Below, one piece after another: positions 14,074 through 23,800 of a stretch of 52,513 nucleotides of DNA. This DNA is from Thermoanaerobaculum sp. (GTDB lineage: Bacteria; Acidobacteriota; Thermoanaerobaculia; Multivoradales; UBA5704). Within the stretch, counting starts at the first letter, position 1; the number at the start of each line of letters is the position of its first letter. The notes beneath the pieces are model-generated. The model had not been told where the DNA came from. It saw only the letters and a list, made by a program, of their open reading frames with translations, and did no database searches. A program made the position numbers and the translations under genes. The DNA lies in the NCBI GenBank assembly GCA_021154885.1, contig JAJKHS010000017.1, positions 1 to 52,513 of the forward strand, read 5' to 3'.

Positions 14074-15321
14074 TCAGGGCACGAAATCCCCTTCGCCGGG
14101 CCAGGGATCGCAGGCGCTGTCGAGGGGGGTGGCGCTGAAGCCGGCGCTGAAGCGCCCCTGGGCCTTCATGACCGTCCCCACCCAGGCCTGGCGGGGCACG
14201 CTGCCTCCCGGGGCCGGAGCCTTGAGGTTGAGGAAGAGCCAGCCGAAGTTGAAGAACAGCGGCAGATCGGGACCTCCCACGTGCACCCGGCCCGCTTCCG
14301 CCGGGAAGGCCTGGACAGGCTCGTTCAGCTCACACTGGGGCTCACACATCTGAGGGGAGAGGGCCTGCTCCTCCTCGTCGAAGGTCACCTCGTGGACCAG
14401 GACCAGGGGGAATCCGGGAGGCATCGTACCGCAAGGGAAAGGCTTGACGGTCTGGCCGCTGTCGCGCCACACCACCAGGTCGGTGCCGCCCGCGAACGCG
14501 CCGCCGTTGACGTAGCGGGAGGCCCACGTGGTGGCCAGCGGCTCGCGATCGTCGATCCCCGAGCCGTTCACGTAGCGGCCGTAGAAGGTGGCTTCGCCCG
14601 GCTTGAAGCCACCGGGGAAGGCCTCGATACGGACCAGGTTCTCGCCGTCGGCGTAGTCGTTGGAGGGGTCGAGGTAGATGAAGTCCCCCCACAGGACGTT
14701 CTGGTCCGTGGCCGCGCCGCCGGACCCGAAATACCCGGGGTCGGCCGGCGTCTGCGAGACGCAGTGGCTCACCGTGTCGACGGTGACGTAGCCGCGGGCG
14801 ACGCGGTCGCCGAGGTCGCGGCCGGCGCAGCGGCCGAGCATCGGGGAAGCCTTGCCCGTGTGGAGGGCGCGCAGGTGCTCCAGGAAGGTCGCAGGCAGTG
14901 GCGGCGACGGCAGGATGCCGTTGCAGGAGGCGAAGTTGACGTCCTGCGAGAACCGGCCCCTGGGGCTCAGGGTGTCCCGCGGATCCTGCCCGGCTGTGGC
15001 GGTATGCGGCAGGACGCCGTTGAAGAGGTCGCGCAGGTTGAAGGTCTGGACGTCATACCCGGTCAGGTAGACCGGGAAGCTGAGGGTCGGAGCTCCGAGG
15101 TCCGTCCACACCACGACGTTGGTGAGGACGGCGGTGGCCGAGGCATTGTTGACGGAGAACAGGGTCGTCAGCCCGTCGGCATGGTCGAAGTCGACCTCGA
15201 AATAGGGCAGCAGCAGCGTGGCGGCCGGCGCATTGTCGAGCGAGCACTTGTCGGCGAGGGCCGGCGCGGGCGCGCAGAGGACGGCGGCGGCGAGAAGACC
15301 GGCGAAGTATCCTTTCGTCAT
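14074..15321 (-). CDS. secreted protein of the tandem 415-aa family, paralogue 1
   Basis: 415 aa. The signal peptide is at 1-23 (FAGLLAAAVLCAPAPALA), then DKCSLD. It shares with its two neighbours the core ATLLLPYFEVDFDHADG, TTLFSVNNASATAVLTNVVV, TGYDVQTFNLRDLFNG, NVLWGDFIYLDP, TFYGRYVNGSG and a C-terminal SAGFSATPLDSACDP. Conserved cysteines near both ends suggest disulfides. The 'response to neighbouring sugars or metals' kind of guess would be unsupported: I know no function for this family. Distinct here is a short Cys-rich insertion (QMCEPQCELNE). It is the last of the three genes and is followed after 38 nt by the glycosyltransferase-like gene. Confidence 0.6.
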   Translation of the reverse strand: MTKGYFAGLLAAAVLCAPAPALADKCSLDNAPAATLLLPYFEVDFDHADGLTTLFSVNNASATAVLTNVVVWTDLGAPTLSFPVYLTGYDVQTFNLRDLFNGVLPHTATAGQDPRDTLSPRGRFSQDVNFASCNGILPSPPLPATFLEHLRALHTGKASPMLGRCAGRDLGDRVARGYVTVDTVSHCVSQTPADPGYFGSGGAATDQNVLWGDFIYLDPSNDYADGENLVRIEAFPGGFKPGEATFYGRYVNGSGIDDREPLATTWASRYVNGGAFAGGTDLVVWRDSGQTVKPFPCGTMPPGFPLVLVHEVTFDEEEQALSPQMCEPQCELNEPVQAFPAEAGRVHVGGPDLPLFFNFGWLFLNLKAPAPGGSVPRQAWVGTVMKAQGRFSAGFSATPLDSACDPWPGEGDFVP

Positions 15322-15330
15322 CTCTCCACC

Positions 15331-16578
15331 TCACGGCACGAAGAACTGGGGATCGCAAGCGCTGTCGAGGGGAGTGGCGCTGAAGCCGGCGCTGAACTTG
15401 CCCTGAGCCTTCATCACCGTCCCCACCCAGGATTGGAGGAATGGAACGGCTCCGCTCACCGGCTGAGAGAGGTTGATGAAGAACCAGCCAAAGTTGAAGG
15501 GCGTCGGCAGGGCGGGAGACCCCACGTGCGCGCGGCCCGCTTCCGCCGGGAAGGAGTCGGGGGGCGGCCCGGCGGGACAGGAGAAGGGGCCGCAGGGGAA
15601 GGTCTGAACGCTCGTGCTGTGCTCCTGCTCGTCGAAGATCGACTCACCACCGATGTGCAGGGGGAAACCGGGGGGCATCGTGCCACAGGCGAACGGCTGG
15701 ACGATCCGGCCGCTTTCGCGCCAGACGATCAGGTCGGTGCCGCCCGAGAACGTGCCGGCGATGGCGTAGCGCGAGGCCCAGGTAGTGGCCAGCGGCTCGC
15801 GATCGTCGATCCCGGAGCCGTTCACGTAGCGGCCGTAGAAGGTCGCGTCGCCCGGCTTGAAGGCGCCGGGGAAGGCCTCGATGCGGACCAGGTTCTCACC
15901 GTCGGCGTAGCTATTGGCGGGGTCGACGTAGATGAAATCCCCCCACAGGACGTTCTGGTCCGTGGCCACGCCGCCCGGCCCGAAGTACCCTGACGGAAAA
16001 TTTGGTGTCCTCAGGGTGCACTGATTCACCGTGTCGACGGTGACGTAGCCGCGGGCCAGGTTGTCGCCGAGGTCCTGCCCGGCGCAGCCGCCGAGGACCA
16101 CCGAGCTCTTGCCGGTATGGGCGGCGCGCAGGGACGCCAGGAAGGCCGGCGGCAGGGCCGAAGGCAGCGGCAGCAGGCCGGTGCAGGAGGCGAAGTTGAC
16201 GTCCTGCGAGAACTGGCCTCTGGGGCTCAGCGTGTCGGACGGGTCCTGGCCTGCCGTGGCGGTATGCGGCAGCACGCCGTTGAACAGGTCGCGCAGGTTG
16301 AAGCTCTGGACGTCGTACCCGGTCAGGTAGACCGGGAAGCTGAGGGTCGGCACCCCGAGGTCCGTCCAGATGACGACGTTGGTGAGGATGGCGGTGGCCG
16401 AGGCGTTGTTGACGGAGAACAGGGTCGTCAGCCCGCCGGGATGGTCGAGGTCGACCTCGAAATAGGGCAGCAGCAGCGTGGCGGCCGGCCCGTTGTCGAG
16501 CGAGCATTTGTCGGCGAGGACCGGTGCGGCCATGCAGAGGACGGCGGCGATCAGGAAGCAGGTGAAACGCGCGTTCAT
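15331..16578 (-). CDS. secreted protein of the tandem 415-aa family, paralogue 2
   Basis: 415 aa from ATG 16578, chosen because GAGGAGA lies just upstream and a clean signal peptide follows (FTCFLIAAVLCMAAPVLA/DKCSLD). The longer frame to 16671 would run into the preceding gene's coding sequence. Residue by residue it is closest to paralogue 1 (ATLLLPYFEVDLDHPGG, TTLFSVNNASATAILTNVV, SGIDDREPLATTWASRY). That suggests a recent duplication between these two. It starts 13 nt after paralogue 3 stops and ends 9 nt before paralogue 1 starts, so the three form one operon. Confidence 0.62.
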   Translation of the reverse strand: MNARFTCFLIAAVLCMAAPVLADKCSLDNGPAATLLLPYFEVDLDHPGGLTTLFSVNNASATAILTNVVIWTDLGVPTLSFPVYLTGYDVQSFNLRDLFNGVLPHTATAGQDPSDTLSPRGQFSQDVNFASCTGLLPLPSALPPAFLASLRAAHTGKSSVVLGGCAGQDLGDNLARGYVTVDTVNQCTLRTPNFPSGYFGPGGVATDQNVLWGDFIYVDPANSYADGENLVRIEAFPGAFKPGDATFYGRYVNGSGIDDREPLATTWASRYAIAGTFSGGTDLIVWRESGRIVQPFACGTMPPGFPLHIGGESIFDEQEHSTSVQTFPCGPFSCPAGPPPDSFPAEAGRAHVGSPALPTPFNFGWFFINLSQPVSGAVPFLQSWVGTVMKAQGKFSAGFSATPLDSACDPQFFVP

Positions 16579-16591
16579 CGCCGTCTCCTCG

Positions 16592-17866
16592 CTAGTTGAA
16601 GGGCTGCGGGTTGTTCGGCTGGCAGCCGGTGGAGAGAGGAGTGGCACCGAAGCCGACGCTGAAACGGCCACCGGCCTTCATCGCCACGCCCACCCAGCCC
16701 TGCGACAGGTCGAAGGGCTGGTTGAACCCGAAGTGGCCGAGGTGGAGGTAGATCCAGCCGAAGTCGAAAGGTACGGGGAGCGGCTCCGTCCCCACCTGCA
16801 GCCGGTTCGCCTCGGCCGGCAGTTGGCTCGGCGCCGGCAGGGGCGGTTGGGGATCGATGGGAAAGACCGGCAGCAGGAACGGGTTCTCCTCCTCGTCGAA
16901 CGCCACGTAGGCGCTCAGGAGGAGCGGATACCAGGAGGGGAGATGGCCGCAGGGGAACGGCTTCGTGACCTGCCCGCTGTCGCGCCAGACGATGAGGTCC
17001 GTACCCTCGGTGAAGGCGCCGGAGGCCAGGAAGCGCGCCGCCCAGTCCGGCGGCAGCGGCTGGCGGCCGTCGGCGCCCGAGCCGTTGACGTAGCGCCCGT
17101 AGAACGTCCGCTGGCCGGCGAAGGCGGCGGGGTCGGCCTTGAGGCGGATCAGGTTTTCCCCGTCCGCGTAGACCTTGGCCGGATCGACGTAGAAGAAGTC
17201 GCCCCAGAGAATGTTCTGGCTGGTGGCCACTCCCCCGGGGCCGAAGTAGCCGGGATCGCCCGGCACCGTCGTCGCGCAGCGGCTCACCGTGTCGATCGTC
17301 ACGTAGCCGCGGGCGATGTGGTCGCCGCGGTTCTGCCCGCCGCAGGCGCCCCACACCGGCGAGGACTGGCCCGTGTGGGCCGCCCGCAGGTGGTCGCGCA
17401 CCGCCGCCGGCAGGTCCGACGGCGGCAGGAAGCCGTCGCAGGAGTGGAAGGCGATGTCCTGCGATTTGAACCCCTTGGGACTGATGGTGTCGGAGGGGTC
17501 CTGGGCGGCCGACGCCGTCTTGGCCACGCTGCCGGCAAAGAGGTCGCGCAGGTTGAAGGTCTGGACGTCGTAGCCCGTGAGGTAGAGCGGGAAGGTGAAC
17601 GTCGGCACGCCGAGATCGGTCCAGACCACGACGTTCGTCAGCACCGCCGTGGCGGAGGCATTGTTCACCGAGAACAGGGTGGTGCGGCCGTCCGCATGGT
17701 CGAGGTCCACCTCGAAGTACGGCAGCAGCAGCGTCGCCCCGGGACGGTCGTCGAGCGAGCAGATGCCGGCCACCGCCGGCGCAGCGGTGGCGACGGTCAG
17801 CAGCGTCAGGGCCAACACACAGCGGGTGAGAGCGGACTTCCACGGCAACGTCAGGGTTCGACCCAT
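16592..17866 (-). CDS. secreted protein of the tandem 415-aa family, paralogue 3
   Basis: 424 aa, the most divergent of the three. ATG 17866 has a strong AAGGAGG site seven nt upstream. Signal peptide 1-33 (VLALTLLTVATAAPAVA, then GICSLDD). It keeps the family core (ATLLLPYFEVDLDHADG, TTLFSVNNASATAVLTNVVV, NILWGDFFYVDP, TFYGRYVNGSG) but replaces other parts, for example FPIDPQPPLPAPSQLPAEA before the C-terminal domain. It is the first gene of the three-gene run, 61 nt downstream of the kynurenine monooxygenase. An inverted repeat sits in that gap. Confidence 0.6.
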   Translation of the reverse strand: MGRTLTLPWKSALTRCVLALTLLTVATAAPAVAGICSLDDRPGATLLLPYFEVDLDHADGRTTLFSVNNASATAVLTNVVVWTDLGVPTFTFPLYLTGYDVQTFNLRDLFAGSVAKTASAAQDPSDTISPKGFKSQDIAFHSCDGFLPPSDLPAAVRDHLRAAHTGQSSPVWGACGGQNRGDHIARGYVTIDTVSRCATTVPGDPGYFGPGGVATSQNILWGDFFYVDPAKVYADGENLIRLKADPAAFAGQRTFYGRYVNGSGADGRQPLPPDWAARFLASGAFTEGTDLIVWRDSGQVTKPFPCGHLPSWYPLLLSAYVAFDEEENPFLLPVFPIDPQPPLPAPSQLPAEANRLQVGTEPLPVPFDFGWIYLHLGHFGFNQPFDLSQGWVGVAMKAGGRFSVGFGATPLSTGCQPNNPQPFN

Positions 17867-17879
17867 GGAGCCTCCTTGC

Positions 17880-17897
17880 GGTCTATGTCAATAGACC
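17880..17897 (-). promoter_or_regulatory. inverted repeat upstream of the secreted-family operon
   Basis: GGTCTAT and ATAGACC are perfect 7-bp arms around TGAC, placed 14 nt before the start codon of paralogue 3. The position suits an operator or a leader hairpin that sets expression of the three paralogues apart from the cluster upstream. Confidence 0.4.
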
Positions 17898-17927
17898 ATA
17901 ACACGCCAAGGAGTGGTACGCAATAGG

Positions 17928-19307
17928 CTACAGCGCGACCGTCTGGCCGAGGGTCTCCATCGTCAGGTCGCTCAGCAGGGGATCGAGCGACTCCTCGGCA
18001 TCGCCACGCTCGAGACGCTCGCGGACTCCGGGATCGGCCATCAGACGATCGAGGAGGGCCCGCTGCACGCGCTCGCGCCGCAGCGCCTCGACGTAGGTGA
18101 CGTTGGTGAACGAGATCAGGTTGTAGAGCGGGACGTAGCGGTCCGGGTAGAGCTCGTTGAGGCGGCGCTCGACCTTCTTGCGGAGCTGGAACTCGTGATC
18201 GCCCACCAGGTCGCGCAGCTCGTGAAAGTGCTCCAGCGCGAGGTCGCCGATGGCGTCGGCGTTGGGTTTGCGCTGGGTTTCGAAGCGGGAGAAGACCTGC
18301 CGCCAGTCGCCGCCGCCCTCGAGGATGCAGTCGGCGAGCACCGAGCAGTCCTCGAAGCCGGAATTGGCCCCCTGGCCGTAGGAGGGGACGATGGCGTGGG
18401 CGGCGTCGCCGATCAGCAGCACCTTGTCCTCGAAGGTCCAGGGGGAGCAGCGGACGGTGATCATCGAAGCCTCCGGCCGGCCGAAGAAATCGGCCACCAG
18501 GTTCGGCAGCAGGGGGAGCGCGTCGGGGAAGGAGGTGCTGAACAGCGCCGTCAGGTCCTCAGGCGTGCATACCGACGAGAACGCCGGCGCCGCGCCCTCG
18601 TAGGGCATGTGGAGCGAGAGGGTGAAGCTGTGGTCCAGGTTGGGGAATCCGATGAGCATGTAGTGGCCCCGCGGCCAGATGTGGATGGCGTTGCCTTCGA
18701 GCGCCCAGCCGCCGTCGGCGGCGGGCGCCACGTTGAGCTCCTTGTAGGCCTGGTCCAGGTACTCCTGAGTGAAGTCGAAGCGCCGGGTGCGCTGCATCTG
18801 CGTGCGCACGGCGGAATGGGCGCCGTCGGCGCCGAAGAGGCGGTCGCCCGGCAACTCCGTCAGCTCGCCGGAGCGCAGGTCGCGCAGGGTGAGCGACGGC
18901 TGGTGGAGGTCCACCTCCAGGATCTTCTGCTTGAAGTGGCAATCGAGGGTGGGCTGCTCAAGCGCCATGCCCAGCAGGACGCGGTTGAGGTGGTTGCGCG
19001 ACACCGAGTGGATGGCCTCGCGGCGGGTGCCGTAGGGCTGGTACTCCAGAGTGCCGTCGACGCCGTGGATGACGCGGCCGTAGCAGGGCACGGAGATCGA
19101 CCGCACGCGGTCGCCGACGCCCACGCGGTCGAGGGCGGCGAAGCCCCGCTCGCAGAGGGTCAGGTTGATCGATTTCCCTCCCGGCGCCTCGGCTTCGCGG
19201 AAGTCCGGATAGCGGTCGAAGAGCTGGACCTGGTGGCCCAGCCGCGCGAGATAGATGGACAGCAGCGAGCCCACCAGGCCGGCACCCGCAACGAGGATCG
19301 TCTCCAT
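17928..19307 (-). CDS. kmo: kynurenine 3-monooxygenase (FAD)
   Basis: 459 aa from ATG 19307, ten nt after the C-domain gene; the 65 upstream in-frame codons overlap that gene and are rejected. The N-terminal FAD fold has GAGLVG at 8-13 and a dinucleotide-binding Asp (LFDRYPDFR). The second FAD motif is GDAAHAIVPSYGQGANSGFEDC near residue 300, nearly identical to that of KMO enzymes. GGKSINLTLCERG near residue 48 is also typical of KMO. Reaction: L-kynurenine + NADPH + O2 to 3-hydroxykynurenine. The last 60 residues correspond to the KMO C-terminal helix. Placed at the end of an NRPS-PKS cluster, it may supply a 3-hydroxykynurenine or 3-hydroxyanthranilate unit (inference). Tryptophan dioxygenase and kynureninase genes are not in the window. 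Confidence 0.82.
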   Translation of the reverse strand: METILVAGAGLVGSLLSIYLARLGHQVQLFDRYPDFREAEAPGGKSINLTLCERGFAALDRVGVGDRVRSISVPCYGRVIHGVDGTLEYQPYGTRREAIHSVSRNHLNRVLLGMALEQPTLDCHFKQKILEVDLHQPSLTLRDLRSGELTELPGDRLFGADGAHSAVRTQMQRTRRFDFTQEYLDQAYKELNVAPAADGGWALEGNAIHIWPRGHYMLIGFPNLDHSFTLSLHMPYEGAAPAFSSVCTPEDLTALFSTSFPDALPLLPNLVADFFGRPEASMITVRCSPWTFEDKVLLIGDAAHAIVPSYGQGANSGFEDCSVLADCILEGGGDWRQVFSRFETQRKPNADAIGDLALEHFHELRDLVGDHEFQLRKKVERRLNELYPDRYVPLYNLISFTNVTYVEALRRERVQRALLDRLMADPGVRERLERGDAEESLDPLLSDLTMETLGQTVAL

Positions 19308-19317
19308 CGGTTTCCCT

Positions 19318-20883
19318 TCAGGCGGGAGCGACGACGCTGGCGAGGGCCCCGGCCAGCTCCGAGAGTCGCCGCTCGGGGTGAGCCGCGGCCTCCCCCAGCA
19401 GGACCGCGTATCCCGCGAGCAGGCGCTCGGGCTCTCCCGGCGCCAGCACGTTGGCATTGTATCCGAGGTCCAGGCGGATGCCTCCGGGCACCTCCCGGAC
19501 ATAGAGCGTCAGGTCGAGCTCGGAGCCCACCTCGCCGGTGAGGAGGGGTGTGAGCTCCACGCCATGAGCCCGCAGCGGCTCGGCGTGGCCGGCGCCGCCC
19601 GACGGCATGTTGAACATCACCGTGACCCACGGCAGGACACCGGGATCGTGGCCCGGGAACAGCTCGCGGGCCAGCCACTCGATGGGCGCCTCGCGATGGG
19701 TGAAGGCCCCCAGGAAAGTGTCGCGCGTGCGGCTCAGCAGCTCGGCGAAGGTGGGATCGCCGCTCAGATCGGGCCGCAGCGCCAGCAGGTTGAGCAGGAA
19801 ACCGACGAGCTCCGCGGCCTCGGGCCTCCCCCGCAATGCCGTGGGTATGCCGATGATCGCACCCTCCACAGTGTGCAGATGGAGCAGCGCCTGGAGACCG
19901 GCGAGCAGGGTGACGAAGAGGGTCGCCCGCTCGCGCTGGGCGAGCGCCCTGAGTACCGCGGCGAGCTCCGCTCCGAGCAGACGCGTGCTCCGGCCGCCTG
20001 GGGCCTGGGGCCGGGCGGGCCAGGCGCGCCCCGCCGGCGCAACGCCCGCCAGGTGCTGGCGCCACCAGGCGAGGTCGGCGGCGAGGGCGCCCTCGTCGAT
20101 CCGGCGCCGCTGCCAGACCGCGAAATCGGCCGCCTGAAGGGCGGCCGGCGGCAACGGCGACGGACGGCCGGCGGCGAGCTCGCCGTAGACGGCCGCCACC
20201 TCCCGCACCAGCACTGCGAGCGACCAGCCGTCGATGACCAGGTGATGGACGGCGAGCAGCAGCGCGTGCTCCGCGGCGGCCGTGCGCAGCAGCGCCAGCC
20301 GCAGCAGCGGGCCACGCTCGGGATCGAAGCCGGGCGTCGCCAGCTCCACCGCCGCCCGCGACCCTTCGAACTCGCGGCCGGCCTCCGGCAGCCCCCCCAG
20401 GTCGATCACCGGCAGTCCGGAGGGGAGCCCAGGGGGGAGGAGACCCCGGTCGGTCCGGGCGAGGAGGGCCCCGTCCTCCGCGGTGAAGCGGCTCCACAGC
20501 ACCTCGTGACGCTCGACCACGACGCGCAGGCTGGCGGCGAGGGCCGGGAGGTCGAGCGGGCCGGAGAGGCCCACGGCATGGTAGACCTTGTAGGCGTCGC
20601 TCTCCGGCCGGCGGCGGGCGAAATGCCACAGCCGCGACTCGCCGCAGGACGGCGGCGCCGGCCCGCTGCCGGGGCGGGGAGACATTCGCCAGCTCTCATC
20701 CTCGCCGGCGGCGTCCGCCTCGGCCTGCCCGCGGCCACCGCTCAGGCGCTTCTCGAGCAGGGCGCGCTGCGCCGGCGTGAGCCGCGACCGCCGTTGGGAA
20801 AGGTCCTGACCCGCCGACACTCCTAGGCCCCCTCCGGCAGACGGGCCAGCATCACCTCGGCGCCCCCGCACCGACGGCGTCAC
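19318..20883 (-). CDS. stand-alone NRPS condensation-domain protein
   Basis: 521 aa. Residues 1-75 are a low-complexity linker with LTPAQRALLEKRLSG, the short helix normally found before a C domain. Residues 78-510 are one C domain with an intact catalytic HHLVIDG, a later GFLLNLLALRPDL and PIEWLARELFPGHDPG. The first core motif is degenerate (SRLWHFARRRP instead of the SxAQxRLWxL consensus). No adenylation, carrier or thioesterase domain is attached. It starts at GTG 20883, which overlaps the stop of the previous megasynthase (GTGA), so it is made together with it. Likely role: act on the finished chain, condensing it with a free amine or alcohol, or cyclising it for release. Recruiting an extra carrier in trans is the alternative. 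Confidence 0.78.
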   Translation of the reverse strand: MTPSVRGRRGDAGPSAGGGLGVSAGQDLSQRRSRLTPAQRALLEKRLSGGRGQAEADAAGEDESWRMSPRPGSGPAPPSCGESRLWHFARRRPESDAYKVYHAVGLSGPLDLPALAASLRVVVERHEVLWSRFTAEDGALLARTDRGLLPPGLPSGLPVIDLGGLPEAGREFEGSRAAVELATPGFDPERGPLLRLALLRTAAAEHALLLAVHHLVIDGWSLAVLVREVAAVYGELAAGRPSPLPPAALQAADFAVWQRRRIDEGALAADLAWWRQHLAGVAPAGRAWPARPQAPGGRSTRLLGAELAAVLRALAQRERATLFVTLLAGLQALLHLHTVEGAIIGIPTALRGRPEAAELVGFLLNLLALRPDLSGDPTFAELLSRTRDTFLGAFTHREAPIEWLARELFPGHDPGVLPWVTVMFNMPSGGAGHAEPLRAHGVELTPLLTGEVGSELDLTLYVREVPGGIRLDLGYNANVLAPGEPERLLAGYAVLLGEAAAHPERRLSELAGALASVVAPA

Positions 20884-23800
20884 AGCCGCTCATGGACCTC
20901 TTCGTCCGACAGGTTTTCGATCTGGTCCAGGATCAGCCCTTCGACCACCTCGGCCAGGGCGGCGACGGTGGGCGCGTCGAAGAAGCTGCGCACCGGCAGC
21001 TCGACGCCCAGGTCGGCGCGGATCTGGAAGATGGCACGGATGGCCATCAGCGAGTCGCCGCCCAGTTCGAAGAAATCGTCGTGGAGGCCGAGCCTCTCGA
21101 CGCCGAGGGCCGCTCCACAGAGGCTCGCCAGGGCCCTCTCGATCTCGGTCTGCGGGGCTGCGTACTCGCGACGCTGCTGCGGTTTCTCATGCTCGAGGGC
21201 GGGCAGGGCCCGTCGATCGACCTTGCCATTGGCGGTCAGCGGCAGCGACTCCAGGACGATGAAACCGGAGGGGATCATGTAGTCCGGCAGCCGCTGCCGC
21301 AGGTAGGCGCGCAGCTCCCCGGCGTCCAGCGCGGCCCCGGGCTCGGCGACGACGTAGGAGGCCAGCCGCTTCTCGCCCGGCGCGCCGCCTTCGCGGGCCA
21401 GCACCACCGCCTCGCGCACCGCCGGATGACCGGCGAGGACAGTCTCGATCTCCCCCAGCTCCACCCGGTAGCCGCGGATCTTGACCTGCGAGTCCTCACG
21501 GCCGAGGAACTCGATGTCGCCGCCGGGCAGGTAGCGTCCGAGGTCCCCCGTCCGGTACAGGCGCTCGCCGGTCTGCGGCTGGGTGATGAAGCTCGCCGCC
21601 GTCTTCGCGGCGTCGCGCCAGTAGCCCTGGGCCAGACCGATGCCGCCGATGAAGAGCTGCCCCGGCACCCAGGTGGGGCGGGGCTGCAGGCGCCCGTCCA
21701 GCACGTGGAAGGTCTGGTTGATCAGCGGCCGGCCGTAGGGGATGCTGCGGGCCGCCGGATCGACCTCCCCGATGGGGTGGAGGATCGACCAGATCGAGGC
21801 TTCGGTGGCGCCGCCGAGGCTCACCACCTCGACGTCGGGGGTGACCCAGGGGAGCCGGCGGATGCGGCCGGGCAGGGAGATGGGGATCCAATCGCCCGAG
21901 AGCAGGATGGTGCGCAGGGTGCGCGGCTGCGGCGTGGCGGGCCGGCCGTGGGCCGCCTGCTCGGCGAGCATCTCCATGAGGGCCGGCACCGTGTTCCAGA
22001 TCGTGACGCCGGCGCCTTCGATCCGTTCGGCCCAGTGCGCGGGGTCGCGCCGCCGGTCCGCCGCCGGGAGGACGATCGTCGCGCCGGCCGCCAGGAGGCC
22101 GAAGACGTCGTAGACCGAGAGGTCGAAAGACAGCGACGACAGGGCGAGGACCCGGTCCTGCGGCCCCACTCGGAAGCGGTGGTTCATGTCGAGCACGGTG
22201 TTGACCGCGCCGCGGTGATCGATCATCACCCCCTTGGGCTGGCCGGTGGAGCCCGAGGTGAAGATCACGTAGGCGAGGTCCGCCGGGCCCTGGACGGGGG
22301 TCAGAGGAGCGGGCTCGGTATCCTCGGGCATCTCAGGCATCTCGGGCGTGCCGGCCTCCACGCGCAGCCGCCGGAGGCCCTGCGGCCACTCGCCGAGCTG
22401 CGCGAAGCGGTCGTCGATCCACGGCTGGCTGATGGCGATCTCCACCTCGCCATTCTCCAGCAGATAGCGGCGGCGGTCCGCGGGCAGGTCGGGATCGATG
22501 GGCAGGTAGGCCGCTCCGGACCACAGCACTCCCAGCACGCCGACCACCTGCTCCCACCCCTTCTCCATCACCACCGCCACGAGACGGTTGGGGCGGGCCC
22601 CCAGCTCGCGCAGGCGGCGGCCGAGGGCGACGGCCTCGCGGTGGAGCTCGCGGTAGGTGAGGGTGCGGCCGGGGGCGTCCACGGCCAGGCGGTCGTCCGG
22701 CGCGGCCACCAGCGTGTGGAGCAGGCCGGAGGCGGCGGGGCCGAAGTCCCCGGCCGTGCCGTTGACCGCTGCCCGCTCGTCCTTCTGCGCGGCCGGCACC
22801 AGGTCGAGAGCGGTCGCCGCCCAGACCTCTTCGCCGCCGGCCAGCCGCACGAGCAGGTCGTGATAGGCCTGGAACAGGGCCGGGACGAAGCCCGGTGGGA
22901 AGAGATCCTCGACCACGTCCCAGTTGAAGATCAGCCGGCCGCCCTCCTCGGCCACCTGGTGATCCAGCCAGACCTGGGGGGTCTGGCTGATCTCGTAGCG
23001 CTCCTCGCGCTGAGCGTCGTCGTCCTCCTCGTCCTGGGTCCCGCCGTCCTGCTGCGTGGCGAGGTTGAGGGTGCTGGTGAAGACGACCGGCATGAAGGAG
23101 CGGACGAGGCCGCCGTGGGAGCGCGTCAGCTCGCGCAGCACCCGCACGCCGCTGACCGAGCGGTGGTCGAGGTCCTCCCAGAGCTGCGCCTGGGTGCGCC
23201 GGGCCCGCTCCTCGAAGCTGCCGGCCTGGGAGGTGTCCACCGCCAGCAGCGTCAGGGAGGTGAAGTCGCCGACCAGCTCGTCGACCTGCGGGTGGAGAGG
23301 CAGGCGGTTGAACAGCGTCAGGTTGATGGTGAACCGCGGGCTCTTGCTCCAGGCTGCCAGAACCTCGGAGAAGGCGGCGAGCAGGACTCCCGAGGAGGTC
23401 AGGCCGGAGCGGCTCGCCCGCTCCTTGAGGCGGCTCCAGGCCGCCCGCGGCAGGCGCCCGGCGTGGCGCACGAAGCGCGGACGGCCGAGGGTCGCCGGGT
23501 TCCTGGCGAGCGGCAGCTCGGGTGCCGGGGGGAGGTCGGCCAGCCGGCCGCGCCAGTAGTCGAGGTCGCGCGCGAAGCCCGGCGTGCGCTCGTAGTCGGC
23601 GAGCGCCTGCACGTAGTCGCGGAACGAGGCCTCCAGGGGCGGCAGCTCGGCGGCGGGGTCGGCGTAGAGGCGGGCGAGGTCGCGCATCAGGACCTGCCAG
23701 CTCCAGGCGTCGCCGATCAGGAAGTCGAAGCTGATGTGGAAGCGAACGATGCCGCGGAGCCGCGTGGCGCGCACCTCGAACAGCGGCCAGCGGTCGCTCG

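Noticed and set aside
12395-15993. Plus-strand frames across the glycosyltransferase and secreted paralogues
   Set aside because: They are antisense to genes with signal peptides, membrane helices and strong paralogue conservation on the minus strand, and no ribosome site or family supports them.
14074-17866. The three secreted paralogues as exosortase H substrates
   Set aside because: Their C-termini (ATPLDSACDP..., PNNPQPFN) lack an IPTL-type motif, a terminal membrane helix and a basic end.
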